Positions 7,190-15,325 of a stretch of 64,000 nt of DNA are shown here, in pieces. Below the pieces are notes generated by a model, which had not been told where the DNA came from, made no database searches, and worked only from the letters and a program-made list of their open reading frames with translations. The stretch is from the NCBI GenBank assembly GCA_021108415.1, contig JAIOQX010000003.1, positions 62,001 to 126,000 on the forward strand. Direction: 5' to 3'. The position numbers were made by a program, and so were the translations under genes. Source of the DNA: Acholeplasmataceae bacterium. GTDB taxonomy: Bacteria; Bacillota_I; Bacilli_A; Acholeplasmatales; Acholeplasmataceae. Every line of letters begins with the position of its first letter. The first letter of the stretch is position 1.

Positions 7190-8971
7190 ATGATGTATGC
7201 AGGAAAAGTTGGTCGCGGAAGAAATGATGGATCAGATAAAGCAAAACATAAAAAATATGTCTTAAGACGCCTTTGGGATTATTTATATTATTATAAAACT
7301 AAATTGTTTGTCGCAATCTTTTTAACTATTGTCGCAAATGTCTTATCTTTAATTGGACCTTATTTAACAGGTAGAACAGTAAACGCAATGACTGATGGTG
7401 TTGATTATGACAAAGTATTTTTGTTTGCTGGATTGATGATTATCTTTTATGGTATTTCAGCATTTCTAAATTACATACTTGCAATAGTGATGGTTAAAAT
7501 ATCTCAATCAGTCGTTTATAAGATGAGAAGTGATTTGTTTGAAAAACTAAATCGTGTTAAAGTCTCATATTTTGATAAAAATCAAATAGGAGATGTCATC
7601 TCAAAGATGAGTTATGATATTGATACAATCAATACATCACTTGCAACTGACGTTGTAAATATCTTTACAAGCTCTATTACAGTTATCATTTCATTTATCA
7701 TGATGCTTATCATGTCACCCATTTTAGTTTTAGTATTCGTCATAACTCTACCAATTTCAATTGTCATTACAAGAGTTTTATCTAGAATTGTGAAAAAGAA
7801 ATTTAGAATAAGAAATCAAGCACTTGGTCAATTAAATGGATTTGCAGAAGAAATGATTACTGGACAAAGAACTATTCAATCATATGTCCAAGAAGAAAGC
7901 GTCTTAAAAAGATTTGAAAAAATTAATCAAGAAACAACTGATGCAGCTTATCAAGCTGGATATTATGCATCATCAGTGGGTCCTTCGATAAATTTTGTTT
8001 CAAATTTATCAGTAGCATTGGTTGGTGTGTTTGGAGGAATCCTTTATTTCCTTGGATCTTTATCTTTAGGTAATCTAACAAGTTTTACGCTTTATTCAAG
8101 AAGATTTTCAGGGCCAATTAATCAAATGAGTAATATTATAGCAGACATTCAAAGTGCACTTGCTGCAGCAGAGAGAGTCTTTAGAGTCTTAGATGAAGAA
8201 GAAGAGGTTGCAGATCACATAGATGCTATAGATATATCTGCTGTTAAAGGAGATATAGAGTTGAAAGATGTATCTTTTGGATATTTAGAAAACCTATTGG
8301 TTTTAAAACATGTATCTCTTAAAGCAGAGCAAGGAAAAGTTGTGGCAATCGTTGGACCAACTGGAGCCGGTAAAACAACCTTAGTCAATTTATTAATGAG
8401 ATTTTATGAAATTGAACAAGGACAAATTCTTCTTGATGGTATTGATACAAAAATGATTTCACGAGCATCCCTTAGAAGAGCATTTTCTATGGTTTTACAA
8501 GATACATGGATTTTCCATGGAACTGTTTATGAAAATATAGCCTATGGAAATGATCGTATGAGTCGTCTTGAAGTTGAAGAAGCTGCAAAAAAAGCTCATA
8601 TTCATACGTATATAAAACATTTACCTTTAGGATATGATACGATTTTAACTGACGAAGGATTAAGTATATCTAAAGGACAAAAACAGTTATTAGTCATTGC
8701 CAGAGCAATGCTTTCTAAAACAAAAATGTTGATTTTAGATGAAGCAACTTCTAATGTAGATACACATACTGAAGTTCAAATTCAAAAAGCAATGCTTAAT
8801 TTAATGAAACATAAAACAACATTTGTCATTGCACATCGATTGTCAACCATTAAGAATGCAGATCTAATCTTGGTTGTTAAAGATGGCAACATTGTTGAAC
8901 AAGGCACTCATAACGACTTATTGGAAGCTAAAGGATTTTATAACGAACTTTATCAAAGTCAGTTTGCATAA
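7190..8971 (+). CDS. ABC exporter half-transporter B (catalytic subunit of heterodimer)
   Basis: A 593-residue half-transporter: a short basic N-terminus, six membrane helices (~35-320), then the ATPase domain. Walker A is GPTGAGKT (389-396), Walker B with catalytic Glu is LILDEATSNVD, and the switch His is present (IAHRLS). Its signature is LSISKGQ (491-497) instead of LSGGQ. Paired with the previous protein, one composite ATP site combines this Walker A/B/His with the partner's LSGGQ (functional); the other combines the partner's Asp/Gln with this altered signature (degenerate). The start ATG at 7190 directly follows the TAA of the partner, with GGAGGTGAT 5 bases upstream. No clear terminator follows. 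Confidence 0.93.
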   Translation: MMYAGKVGRGRNDGSDKAKHKKYVLRRLWDYLYYYKTKLFVAIFLTIVANVLSLIGPYLTGRTVNAMTDGVDYDKVFLFAGLMIIFYGISAFLNYILAIVMVKISQSVVYKMRSDLFEKLNRVKVSYFDKNQIGDVISKMSYDIDTINTSLATDVVNIFTSSITVIISFIMMLIMSPILVLVFVITLPISIVITRVLSRIVKKKFRIRNQALGQLNGFAEEMITGQRTIQSYVQEESVLKRFEKINQETTDAAYQAGYYASSVGPSINFVSNLSVALVGVFGGILYFLGSLSLGNLTSFTLYSRRFSGPINQMSNIIADIQSALAAAERVFRVLDEEEEVADHIDAIDISAVKGDIELKDVSFGYLENLLVLKHVSLKAEQGKVVAIVGPTGAGKTTLVNLLMRFYEIEQGQILLDGIDTKMISRASLRRAFSMVLQDTWIFHGTVYENIAYGNDRMSRLEVEEAAKKAHIHTYIKHLPLGYDTILTDEGLSISKGQKQLLVIARAMLSKTKMLILDEATSNVDTHTEVQIQKAMLNLMKHKTTFVIAHRLSTIKNADLILVVKDGNIVEQGTHNDLLEAKGFYNELYQSQFA

Positions 8972-8989
8972 ATTTTTATGTCTTTTGTG

Positions 8990-9018
8990 TTGTTATAAGT
9001 ATGTAGATATGCTATACT
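8990..9018 (+). promoter_or_regulatory. Promoter of the MFS carrier gene
   Basis: -35-like TTGTTA (8990-8995), 17-bp spacer, -10 TATACT (9013-9018), about 39 bases before the start codon at 9057. Confidence 0.55.
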
Positions 9019-9056
9019 AATAAATATTTGATATTCAAACTATTATTGGTGGGCAT

Positions 9057-10223
9057 ATGACAAAACAAAAATTAAACTTTATTATTTTAATCAGTTTTTA
9101 TATGATGTTATTGATGGGAACTGTTTATAGTTATAGTATATTTAGAGTTGAAATAAAAGATATATATCAAGTCAATACATTACAAAGTGGATTACCATAT
9201 ATGTTATCCTTAAGTTTTTATGCACTTTTTATGATGATAACTGGAAGAATTTTAAATGATAAAAATCTAAGACAAATCATTTTTTTAGGCTCAATGATGA
9301 TTGTTTTAGGTTTTTTTATTTCATATTTAACATATGATTTTATTGTGTTTGTACTAGCCTATGGCATTTTAATTGGAAGTGGTGTTGGTATGGTGTATGG
9401 AATTCCAGTGTATATCATGCAGAAGTATTTCCCTAAAAGAAGTGGGTTTTATACGGGACTAATACTATTAGGGTTTGGCTTATCTCCATTAATCACTGCA
9501 CCCTTAGCTTCTTATTTTTTAAGTAGTTACCAATTACATACTACATTTTTAATTTTATCTCTTATATTTTTATGTACACAAGTTCCTTTAAGTTTGTTTT
9601 ATAAAATCGATGAAAAAGATATAAATGATAAAACAAATGAGACAAAGGATAAGTTTATCGATAAAAAATTTATGATTATATATGCATTATTTGTCATCAC
9701 AACAACCATTGGGTTAATGATGATTGGCCTATCTTATCAAGTAGGCGTCAGTTATTATGGATTTAATAGACAATTAGTAGCTATCTCTATTTCATTGTTT
9801 GCTTTATGCAATGGATTTGCTAGACCTATTTTTGGATTTTTAATAGATAAATATCATATTATTAAACCAAGCATACTAAGTTTATCACTGATGATGATTG
9901 CTGCTGTTATAGGTATCATCAATCAAGGGACAAATATTTATTTATTTGTATTCTCGTATGGTTTGTTTTGGTTTAATTTAGGTGCATGGCTTGCAATTAT
10001 GCCAGCAATTGTTAAACAAATCTTTGAAATAGAAAATTATGCTAGAGTTTATGGTACACTCTTTACTGCTTATGGACTTGGTGCTGTGTTATCTACATTT
10101 ATATCAGGATCAATTTTAGATATACTAGGTCATACTACATATATTTACGTCACGATACTAGTGCTTTTAAGTGGTGCTTATTTACTAGTTTATCGGATGA
10201 AACGCTCTTATAAAGATGTTTAG
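9057..10223 (+). CDS. MFS transporter, oxalate/formate antiporter (OFA)-like
   Basis: A 388-residue protein with 12 hydrophobic segments in two groups of six separated by a charged loop (KIDEKDINDKTNETKDKFIDKK, ~183-204), the standard major facilitator layout. The N-terminal helix with GTVYSYSIFRVEI, the GSGVGMVYGIP block (~109-119) and the Arg-containing GFARPIFGFLIDKY after helix 8 resemble the OFA/monocarboxylate branch, which exchanges small carboxylates. The substrate cannot be read from the sequence. It has its own promoter candidate (8990-9018) and starts at ATG 9057 behind TTGGTGGGC. A drug or sugar carrier of the same superfamily remains possible. Confidence 0.8.
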   Translation: MTKQKLNFIILISFYMMLLMGTVYSYSIFRVEIKDIYQVNTLQSGLPYMLSLSFYALFMMITGRILNDKNLRQIIFLGSMMIVLGFFISYLTYDFIVFVLAYGILIGSGVGMVYGIPVYIMQKYFPKRSGFYTGLILLGFGLSPLITAPLASYFLSSYQLHTTFLILSLIFLCTQVPLSLFYKIDEKDINDKTNETKDKFIDKKFMIIYALFVITTTIGLMMIGLSYQVGVSYYGFNRQLVAISISLFALCNGFARPIFGFLIDKYHIIKPSILSLSLMMIAAVIGIINQGTNIYLFVFSYGLFWFNLGAWLAIMPAIVKQIFEIENYARVYGTLFTAYGLGAVLSTFISGSILDILGHTTYIYVTILVLLSGAYLLVYRMKRSYKDV

Positions 10224-10284
10224 AACAGATGAATTTAGCTAAAAATTTAAACTATAAATTGTGTTTAAGAAATATAGTTATATC

Positions 10285-10312
10285 TTGTTTTCTTAAAAAT
10301 ATCGTGTATAAT
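10285..10312 (+). promoter_or_regulatory. Promoter of the cold-shock gene
   Basis: -10 TATAAT (10307-10312) preceded at 16 bp by a weak -35 TTGTTT (10285-10290). It would give a short leader of ~40 nt before the ATG at 10359. Confidence 0.55.
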
Positions 10313-10358
10313 ATAAATAGACATTAAGTTGTTAGATCTAAATAAAGGAGTATCGTAT

Positions 10359-10556
10359 ATGAAAGGCACTGTAAAATGGTTTGACGCTGATAAGGGATAT
10401 GGATTTATCTCATCAGAAGATAACAAAGACATTTTTGTACACTTTTCAGCAATTCAAACTGAAGGTTACAAAACGTTAGCAGAAGGCGACCAAGTAGAAT
10501 TTGAAGTTAAAGACGGCGACCGTGGACCACAAGCGGCAAACGTTAATAAAGTATAA
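10359..10556 (+). CDS. cspA: Cold-shock domain protein
   Basis: A 65-residue single cold-shock (OB-fold) domain. RNP1 is KGYGFISS (14-21) and RNP2 is DIFVHFSAI (26-34), the aromatic RNA-contacting motifs. Members bind single-stranded RNA/DNA and melt RNA structure. The start is ATG 10359 (MKGTVKWFD) behind AAAGGAG; an in-frame start at 10329 would add ten unconserved residues. It has its own promoter and a terminator, so it is monocistronic. The leader is short, without room for the long thermosensor seen in E. coli cspA. Confidence 0.96.
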   Translation: MKGTVKWFDADKGYGFISSEDNKDIFVHFSAIQTEGYKTLAEGDQVEFEVKDGDRGPQAANVNKV

Positions 10557-10581
10557 TTTTAACATGATCTAGGTAGTAAAA

Positions 10582-10614
10582 GGGAATTCACGAATGTGAG
10601 TTCCCTCTTCTTTT
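10582..10614 (+). terminator. Intrinsic terminator of the cold-shock gene
   Basis: GGGAATTCAC (10582-10591), loop GAAT, GTGAGTTCCC (10596-10605), one T-G wobble, then a pyrimidine/T tract. Confidence 0.88.
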
Positions 10615-10639
10615 AAAAAATGATGAAAACGTTTACTAT

Positions 10640-10667
10640 TTGACAATGATTTGATCTATGTTACAAT
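10640..10667 (+). promoter_or_regulatory. Promoter of the lysine-riboswitch operon
   Basis: Perfect -35 TTGACA (10640-10645), 16-bp spacer, and -10 TACAAT (10662-10667) with an extended TG one base upstream (10659-10660). The transcript would begin near 10674, at the 5' edge of the riboswitch. Confidence 0.85.
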
Positions 10668-10677
10668 ACTTTTATAC

Positions 10678-10890
10678 AATTGAAGAGCATTTAGAGGTAG
10701 CGATGTAAATGAGTACAATTTGGAGTCGGCAGACTGTGAAGGGTTGGAAAGGTAATCATCGCCGAACGAATTCTTAGGCATAAGAGTTTGTGGGGTTATA
10801 GGAAACACTTATAACACTCCTACAAAAAAGTAGAGGCGCTAGTAAAATATTATTTTATGATGTTAGGTGTCCTCTTGGGTGCTTTTTTTG
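10678..10890 (+). ncRNA. Lysine riboswitch (L box) with terminator-type expression platform
   Basis: The 5' conserved element TTAGAGGTAGCGATG, the AAATGAGTACA segment, the central GGAAAGGTAATCATCGCCGAA block and the 3' element AGAGGCGCTAG follow in the order of the lysine riboswitch core. Between them lie hairpins such as GTTATA/TATAAC near 10794-10818, as expected for the five-helix junction. The 3' part (about 10830-10890) can fold AGAGGCGCTA against TAGGTGTCCTCT and runs into a T stretch (10884-10890), consistent with an intrinsic terminator sharing sequence with the closing helix. Known members switch lysine transport or synthesis genes off when lysine is plentiful. The next three genes form an amino-acid importer, so lysine is its likely main substrate. 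The call is by eye; helix P1 is imperfect. Confidence 0.85.
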
Positions 10891-10920
10891 TTTAAAAAAC
10901 AAAGAAAAGAGGAAAAGAGA

Positions 10921-11757
10921 ATGAAAAAAGTTTTAGGTATTGTATTATTGTTTGTGTTGGTCATAGGACTGGCAAGTTGTGGGTCTACAGGTGAGTTTGA
11001 TGTAGATAGTGAGAGTGAAATCGTTGTAGGATTAGAAGCTGCGTATGCACCATTTAATTGGGCTACTCCAGATCAAAATGATTTCACTGTTGAGTTAGAT
11101 GGTCAATCAGGCATGTATGTTGATGGTTTTGATGTTGTGATGGCAAGTCAAATTGCTGAAGAATTAGGTTTAACTTTAGTTGTTAAAGCAATTGAATGGG
11201 ATGGACTTATTCCAGCTTTACTTTCAGGAGAAATCGATTTAATTATCGCAGGTATGTCACCTACAGCTGAAAGAGCTCAAACGGTAAGTTTTACAGATGA
11301 GTATTATAGATCAGAGCAAGTTATTGTTGTTAATACAAGTGGTAACTATGCTGATGCGACATCATTAACTGATTTTAGTGGTGCTAGAATTGTTGCACAA
11401 TTAGGTACACTACAAGATGATTTAATTGATCAAATCGCAAATGTAAATCATTTAGAAGCGCTTAATGATTATCCAACATTAACAACTGCATTAACTAATC
11501 AAGCTGCAGATGGTTTTGTTGCTGAATTACCAGTTGCACAAGGTGTTGTTCAATCAAATCCAACACAGTTTACTTATATTTCATTTACTGAAGGTAATGG
11601 ATTTAGCGTAAGTGATGAAGATGTTGCAGTTGCTGTTGCACTTAGACAAGAAGATGTTGCATTATTAGCTTTAATCAATGCAATTTTAGCTGATATTTCA
11701 ACTGAAACTAGAAATGGTTATATGGAAGCTGCTTTATCACGACAACCACAAGCATGA
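10921..11757 (+). CDS. Amino-acid ABC transporter substrate-binding lipoprotein, probably lysine
   Basis: A 278-residue bacterial solute-binding protein family 3 member. The N-terminus MKKVLGIVLLFVLVIGLASCG is a lipoprotein signal with lipobox LASC, so the mature protein is lipid-anchored at Cys20 on the outer face. The domain opens with EIVVGLEAAYAPFNW and includes GFDVVMASQIAEELG, MSPTAERAQTVSFTDEYY and the VAQLGTLQDD hinge, typical for polar amino-acid binders. The start is ATG 10921 behind AAGAGGAAAAGAG; the in-frame GTG at 10867 lies in the riboswitch terminator and is rejected. The stop overlaps the permease start (ATGA). The lysine riboswitch upstream argues for lysine, though arginine or ornithine may also be bound. 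Confidence 0.92.
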   Translation: MKKVLGIVLLFVLVIGLASCGSTGEFDVDSESEIVVGLEAAYAPFNWATPDQNDFTVELDGQSGMYVDGFDVVMASQIAEELGLTLVVKAIEWDGLIPALLSGEIDLIIAGMSPTAERAQTVSFTDEYYRSEQVIVVNTSGNYADATSLTDFSGARIVAQLGTLQDDLIDQIANVNHLEALNDYPTLTTALTNQAADGFVAELPVAQGVVQSNPTQFTYISFTEGNGFSVSDEDVAVAVALRQEDVALLALINAILADISTETRNGYMEAALSRQPQA

Positions 11758-12506
11758 TTTATGCAACACTCCCTGGTAGAGATCAGTTCTTTCAAACGGT
11801 ATGGTATTTAATAGAAACTTATGCACCGTTTTTCTTTAAGGGGATTTTCTATACATTATTATTATCTATTGTCGGTACATTGGGGGGATTTATTTTATCC
11901 CTTCTTTTAACCGTCATCAGAACTGAAGAAATAGATTCAAGAAGAGATCATCTTTTTCAAAAGATTACAAAAAAGATTGGTCATATGTTTTCAAATATTT
12001 ATATTACTGTTTTTAGAGGTACACCTATGATTGTTCAAGCAATGATTTTCTATTATGGAATTTCTAGATTTAGACTATCTTGGTGGACTCCTTTAGTAGC
12101 AGGTCTTACAGTTGTAACCCTAAATACGACTGCATATATTGCAGAAGTCATTAGAAGTGGAATTAATGGAATTGATAAAGGGCAGATGGAAGCAGCAAGA
12201 TCACTAGGCTTTTCAAGAAGAAAAGCAATGTTTTTAATTGTACTTCCACAAGCAATTAAAAACTCACTTCCTGCAATAGGAAATGAGTTTATTGTCAATT
12301 TAAAAGATACAGCAGTTTTATCTGTTATTGGTGTTACTGAGTTATTTAGAGCGACTCAACTTGCAACAGCACCTAATTATAGAACAACTGAAGGGTTCTT
12401 TATTGCAGCATTGATGTATTTAACATTAACATATATAACAAGTAAAGTTGTTCATTATTTAGAACATCGAAAACCCTCTATAAAGAAGGTGGAAGCTCAT
12501 GTCTGA
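11754..12506 (+). CDS. Amino-acid ABC transporter permease
   Basis: A 250-residue HisM/GlnP-type permease with about five membrane helices. The ATPase-coupling EAA loop is visible as [26 protein letters not shown] (~143-168, EAA---G---------I-LP). Helical blocks [16 protein letters not shown] and [14 protein letters not shown] are classic for polar amino-acid permeases of this family. The start at 11754 overlaps the binding-protein stop by 4 bases (ATGA) and the end overlaps the ATPase gene by 8 bases, so the three subunits are translationally coupled. Two copies presumably form the channel, because only one permease gene is present. Confidence 0.94.
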   Translation: MIYATLPGRDQFFQTVWYLIETYAPFFFKGIFYTLLLSIVGTLGGFILSLLLTVIRTEEIDSRRDHLFQKITKKIGHMFSNIYITVFRGTPMIVQAMIFYYGISRFRLSWWTPLVAGLTVVTLNTTAYIAEVIRSGINGIDKGQMEAARSLGFSRRKAMFLIVLPQAIKNSLPAIGNEFIVNLKDTAVLSVIGVTELFRATQLATAPNYRTTEGFFIAALMYLTLTYITSKVVHYLEHRKPSIKKVEAHV

Positions 12507-13251
12507 AACTATATTAAGTATCCAAAATATTCATAAAAGATTTGGAGATCAACTTGTTTTAACAGGTATAAATTTAGATATTCATGAAAAAGAAGTCGTT
12601 ACAATTATTGGATCATCAGGTTCAGGAAAGACAACTCTTTTAAGATGTTTAAATTTACTTAATGAACCAGACGATGGACATATCTATTTTTTAGGTGATG
12701 ATTTGATGGATCAAAACACGGATATTGATCACTTGAGAATGCGAATGGGTATGGTCTTTCAATCCTTTAATTTATTTAATAATAAAACTGTTTTAGATAA
12801 CTGTACATTAGCACCAATTAAATTACTTGGTCTATCTAGAGAAGAAGCGACAAAAAATGCAAATCATTTTTTAAAAAAAGTGGATATGCTAGAGTTTGCA
12901 AACCAACCAGTCATACAGCTTTCTGGTGGGCAAAAACAAAGAGTTGCAATCGCAAGAGCATTAACAATGAATCCTAAAATTATGCTCTTTGATGAGCCAA
13001 CAAGTGCACTAGATCCTGAGATGGTTGGTGAAGTCTTAGAAGTCATCAAAGGTTTAGCTAAAGAAGGAATGACAATGGTCATTGTGACTCATGAAATGAG
13101 TTTTGCAAAAGAAGTCTCAGATCGGGTAGTATTTATGGACCAAGGTGTGATTGCTGAAATTGGAAAACCTGCTCAAATATTTGGTAAACCAAAAGAGCTT
13201 AGAACACAACTATTTTTGAAAAGATTTGTCAAAAATGAAAACACTTTGTGA
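12499..13251 (+). CDS. Amino-acid ABC transporter ATP-binding protein
   Basis: A 250-residue GlnQ/HisP-type ATPase. Walker A is [11 protein letters not shown] (~38-48), the Q-loop is MVFQSFNLF, the signature is [15 protein letters not shown] (~139-153), Walker B is [14 protein letters not shown], and the switch His is in VTHEM. It energises uptake through the permease of the preceding gene. The start ATG 12499 overlaps the permease gene by 8 bases and follows AAGGTGG. The operon closes with a terminator whose loop holds the TGA stop. Confidence 0.95.
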   Translation: MSETILSIQNIHKRFGDQLVLTGINLDIHEKEVVTIIGSSGSGKTTLLRCLNLLNEPDDGHIYFLGDDLMDQNTDIDHLRMRMGMVFQSFNLFNNKTVLDNCTLAPIKLLGLSREEATKNANHFLKKVDMLEFANQPVIQLSGGQKQRVAIARALTMNPKIMLFDEPTSALDPEMVGEVLEVIKGLAKEGMTMVIVTHEMSFAKEVSDRVVFMDQGVIAEIGKPAQIFGKPKELRTQLFLKRFVKNENTL

Positions 13252-13266
13252 AAAAGTGTTTTTCTT
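13238..13266 (+). terminator. Intrinsic terminator of the amino-acid importer operon, overlapping the stop codon
   Basis: AAAACACTTT (13238-13247) pairs with AAAGTGTTTT (13253-13262) around a 5-nt loop, then a T-rich tract. The TGA (13249-13251) sits in the loop. Confidence 0.88.
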
Positions 13267-13274
13267 TTAAGATA

Positions 13275-13304
13275 TTGTTTATGTTAGCGTTTTTATGATA
13301 TAAT
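13275..13304 (+). promoter_or_regulatory. Promoter of the Fic gene
   Basis: -35-like TTGTTT (13275-13280), 18-bp spacer, -10 TATAAT (13299-13304) with extended TGA just upstream. Confidence 0.6.
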
Positions 13305-13331
13305 ACATTCAAAGATGGGAGCGTTGATAAT

Positions 13332-14057
13332 ATGGAGAAAGATCTATTAGAAGTAGAGCGAAAACATCTAAGTAATGTCATTAAAGAATGCGACGAAAAG
13401 CATTTAGTTGAGGTTCAAGACAAATTTAAACTGACATATACTTATGATGCTGTTGGTATGGGAGAAAATAGAATCCCTTATGAAGATGTAAAAAGATTAA
13501 GCCAATCTAAAGCCCTACTGGAGTATAGTGAAAGAGAACAAAAAGAAATACTGAATCATATTAAAGCTTATGAATTTGTTTGTAATGAAGCAAAAAACGT
13601 TAAAGTATTTGATGAAGAAAAATTAAAAGATATCCATGAAATTTTAGTAGAAGGGATATTCCAAGGCGGTTGTTACAGAAATGTAAACATTAGTATATTT
13701 GGTGCATCCCATCAGCCACCAGATCATATTAAAGTTTATGATCGTATGGCAAAATTCTTTAGAAATTTAGAACAGTTTAAAGGTACACCATTAGAAAAAG
13801 CAACTTATGCACATGCAAGTATTGCTAAAATTCATCCATTTGTAGATGCAAACGGAAGATTAGCTAAACTTGTATTAAATTATTTCTTGATTAAAGAAGA
13901 TTTCTTACCTATTTCCATTCCACTAGAATTACGTGAAACATATATAGAAAAATTAGAAATATTTAAAACTGAAAAGGATTTAAACCCATTGAAAAATTTC
14001 TTTAAAGAGATTCTCATTAAACGTTACGAAGAAGTCTTAAAAGAATTAGATATTTGA
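13332..14057 (+). CDS. Fic domain protein (putative nucleotidyl transferase)
   Basis: A 241-residue protein whose C-terminal half is a Fic fold. The Fic motif is HPFVDANGRLAK (168-179), with catalytic His168, Asp172, Asn174 and Arg176; Ala173 replaces the usual Gly. The flap segment is GCYRNVNISIFGASHQPP (~113-130). Fic proteins usually transfer AMP from ATP to target hydroxyls. In class II members an N-terminal helix with S/TxxxE(G/N) blocks ATP; the matching place here reads AVGMGENRIP (40-49), where the usual IEGN appears as MGEN, so autoinhibition may be altered. No antitoxin-like partner is adjacent. It is monocistronic with its own promoter and terminator. The target is unknown. Confidence 0.9.
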   Translation: MEKDLLEVERKHLSNVIKECDEKHLVEVQDKFKLTYTYDAVGMGENRIPYEDVKRLSQSKALLEYSEREQKEILNHIKAYEFVCNEAKNVKVFDEEKLKDIHEILVEGIFQGGCYRNVNISIFGASHQPPDHIKVYDRMAKFFRNLEQFKGTPLEKATYAHASIAKIHPFVDANGRLAKLVLNYFLIKEDFLPISIPLELRETYIEKLEIFKTEKDLNPLKNFFKEILIKRYEEVLKELDI

Positions 14058-14078
14058 GTGCTTAATTGCACTCTTTTC
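14056..14078 (+). terminator. Intrinsic terminator of the Fic gene
   Basis: GAGTGC (14056-14061), loop TTAATT, GCACTC (14068-14073), then TTTT. The stem begins within the TGA stop codon (14055-14057). Confidence 0.8.
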
Positions 14079-14126
14079 TATGTGATTTTTACATAGTTTT
14101 ATGTTAAAATAGGTATAGGTGATAAT

Positions 14127-14978
14127 ATGTCAATAATAATTGGTGAAAACCAAAAACTAACAGTCGATAGAAAGACTGATATCGGGTATATGCTTACAAG
14201 TGAACAAGATGAAGTATTTCTTCATTTTAATGAAAGTTTGCACCAACCATTAAATCCAGGGGATTTAGTTGATGCATTTTTATATTTGGATCACAAAGGA
14301 CGTGTAGCAGCTACGCTTAAACAATCTTTTATTACAATTAATAAGCCGTGTTTTTTAACGGTTAGAGATGTCCATTCAGACTTGGGTGTGTTTTTAGATA
14401 TGGGTATATCTAAAGATGTTTTATTATCTAAAGATGATTTACCATATAATACAGCTTTGTGGCCAATAGCAGGTGACAGAATTTATGTTGTTTTATATAT
14501 AAAGGGCAAGATGGTTGCAAAACTAGCAACAAGATCAGATATTACTTTAGAACCAGAAAAACCATTAGAAGTTAAAGATGAAATAGATGCATATGTTCAA
14601 AACATAGGCAGACAAGGTCTTAATTTCTTATCAGAAGAAGGACATTTGATATTTGTTCATGAATCTATGTATCAAGGTACTTATCGCTTGGGACAAAAAG
14701 TAAAAGTTCATGTAACATTTATTTCAGATAAAGGTGTAAACGGATCACTCATTGAACAAAAAGAAGTTAAATTATTCGATGATGCAAACATTATTCTATC
14801 AACCTTGATAAGACAAGGAGATCTTCATTTAGATTCTAACAGTTCACCAGAAGATATTAAAGATACATTTGATATGAGTAAAAAAGCATTTAAACGTGCG
14901 CTAGGTCATCTATATAAAGAACGAAAAGTAGATTTTGTAGATGGTAGAACTGTTTTAGTGAAAAAAGATGAAGCGTAA
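14127..14978 (+). CDS. cvfB: CvfB-family S1 RNA-binding protein
   Basis: A 283-residue protein made of tandem S1-like OB folds and a C-terminal winged helix, matching the CvfB/YitL family. Visible blocks are GYMLTSEQDEVFLHFNES (~19-36), the LTVRDVHSDLGVFLDMGISKDVLLSKDDLP segment (~77-106), QNIGRQGLNFLSEEGHLIFVHES (~151-173) and the end DTFDMSKKAFKRALGHLYKER (~244-264), the characteristic winged-helix finish. Known members bind RNA and affect virulence-gene expression in staphylococci; the target here is unknown. It starts at ATG 14127 behind AGGTGATAAT and overlaps the next gene by 11 bases. Confidence 0.9.
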   Translation: MSIIIGENQKLTVDRKTDIGYMLTSEQDEVFLHFNESLHQPLNPGDLVDAFLYLDHKGRVAATLKQSFITINKPCFLTVRDVHSDLGVFLDMGISKDVLLSKDDLPYNTALWPIAGDRIYVVLYIKGKMVAKLATRSDITLEPEKPLEVKDEIDAYVQNIGRQGLNFLSEEGHLIFVHESMYQGTYRLGQKVKVHVTFISDKGVNGSLIEQKEVKLFDDANIILSTLIRQGDLHLDSNSSPEDIKDTFDMSKKAFKRALGHLYKERKVDFVDGRTVLVKKDEA

Positions 14979-15312
14979 AACAGTAGAAAAAGACCCTTTT
15001 GCAGAATATGATAAATTTTGGGATGAATTGGATGAAGCAGAAGATATAAAAAATGATGAAGATTATTTTAAAGATAAACCAAGTTATACTCGAAAACCAC
15101 ATTATCAATCACATAAAAACCAATTGAATAAGATGATCGGAGGGTTTTCGATAGGCGCTATCATCTTTATGGTATTTGGCTTTATGATTCTAGTTCGGTT
15201 TACAGGAAGACTGACTATGGGTAGATTATTATTTGTTCTCCCTTCATTTATCTTTTTTGGAATATTTATGTCAGTTCTAATTTTCATGTTATCAAAATTA
15301 AAAAAACAATAG
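14968..15312 (+). CDS. Small hypothetical membrane protein
   Basis: A 114-residue protein with an acidic/basic soluble N-terminal half (~1-50, rich in Asp, Glu and Lys) and two membrane segments (~55-73 and ~85-106), ending in LSKLKKQ. I do not recognise a family. The start ATG at 14968 lies inside the last codons of cvfB, and no strong ribosome site precedes it, so translation is probably coupled. It is followed 13 bases later by proS. Small two-helix proteins of this kind are common in this position in compact genomes and no function can be inferred. Confidence 0.75.
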   Translation: MKRKTVEKDPFAEYDKFWDELDEAEDIKNDEDYFKDKPSYTRKPHYQSHKNQLNKMIGGFSIGAIIFMVFGFMILVRFTGRLTMGRLLFVLPSFIFFGIFMSVLIFMLSKLKKQ

Positions 15313-15325
15313 TAGGTGTGAATAT

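Noticed and set aside
10867-10920. GTG start adding 18 residues to the binding lipoprotein
   Set aside because: It lies in the riboswitch terminator and would mask the lipoprotein signal; ATG 10921 has a ribosome-binding site.
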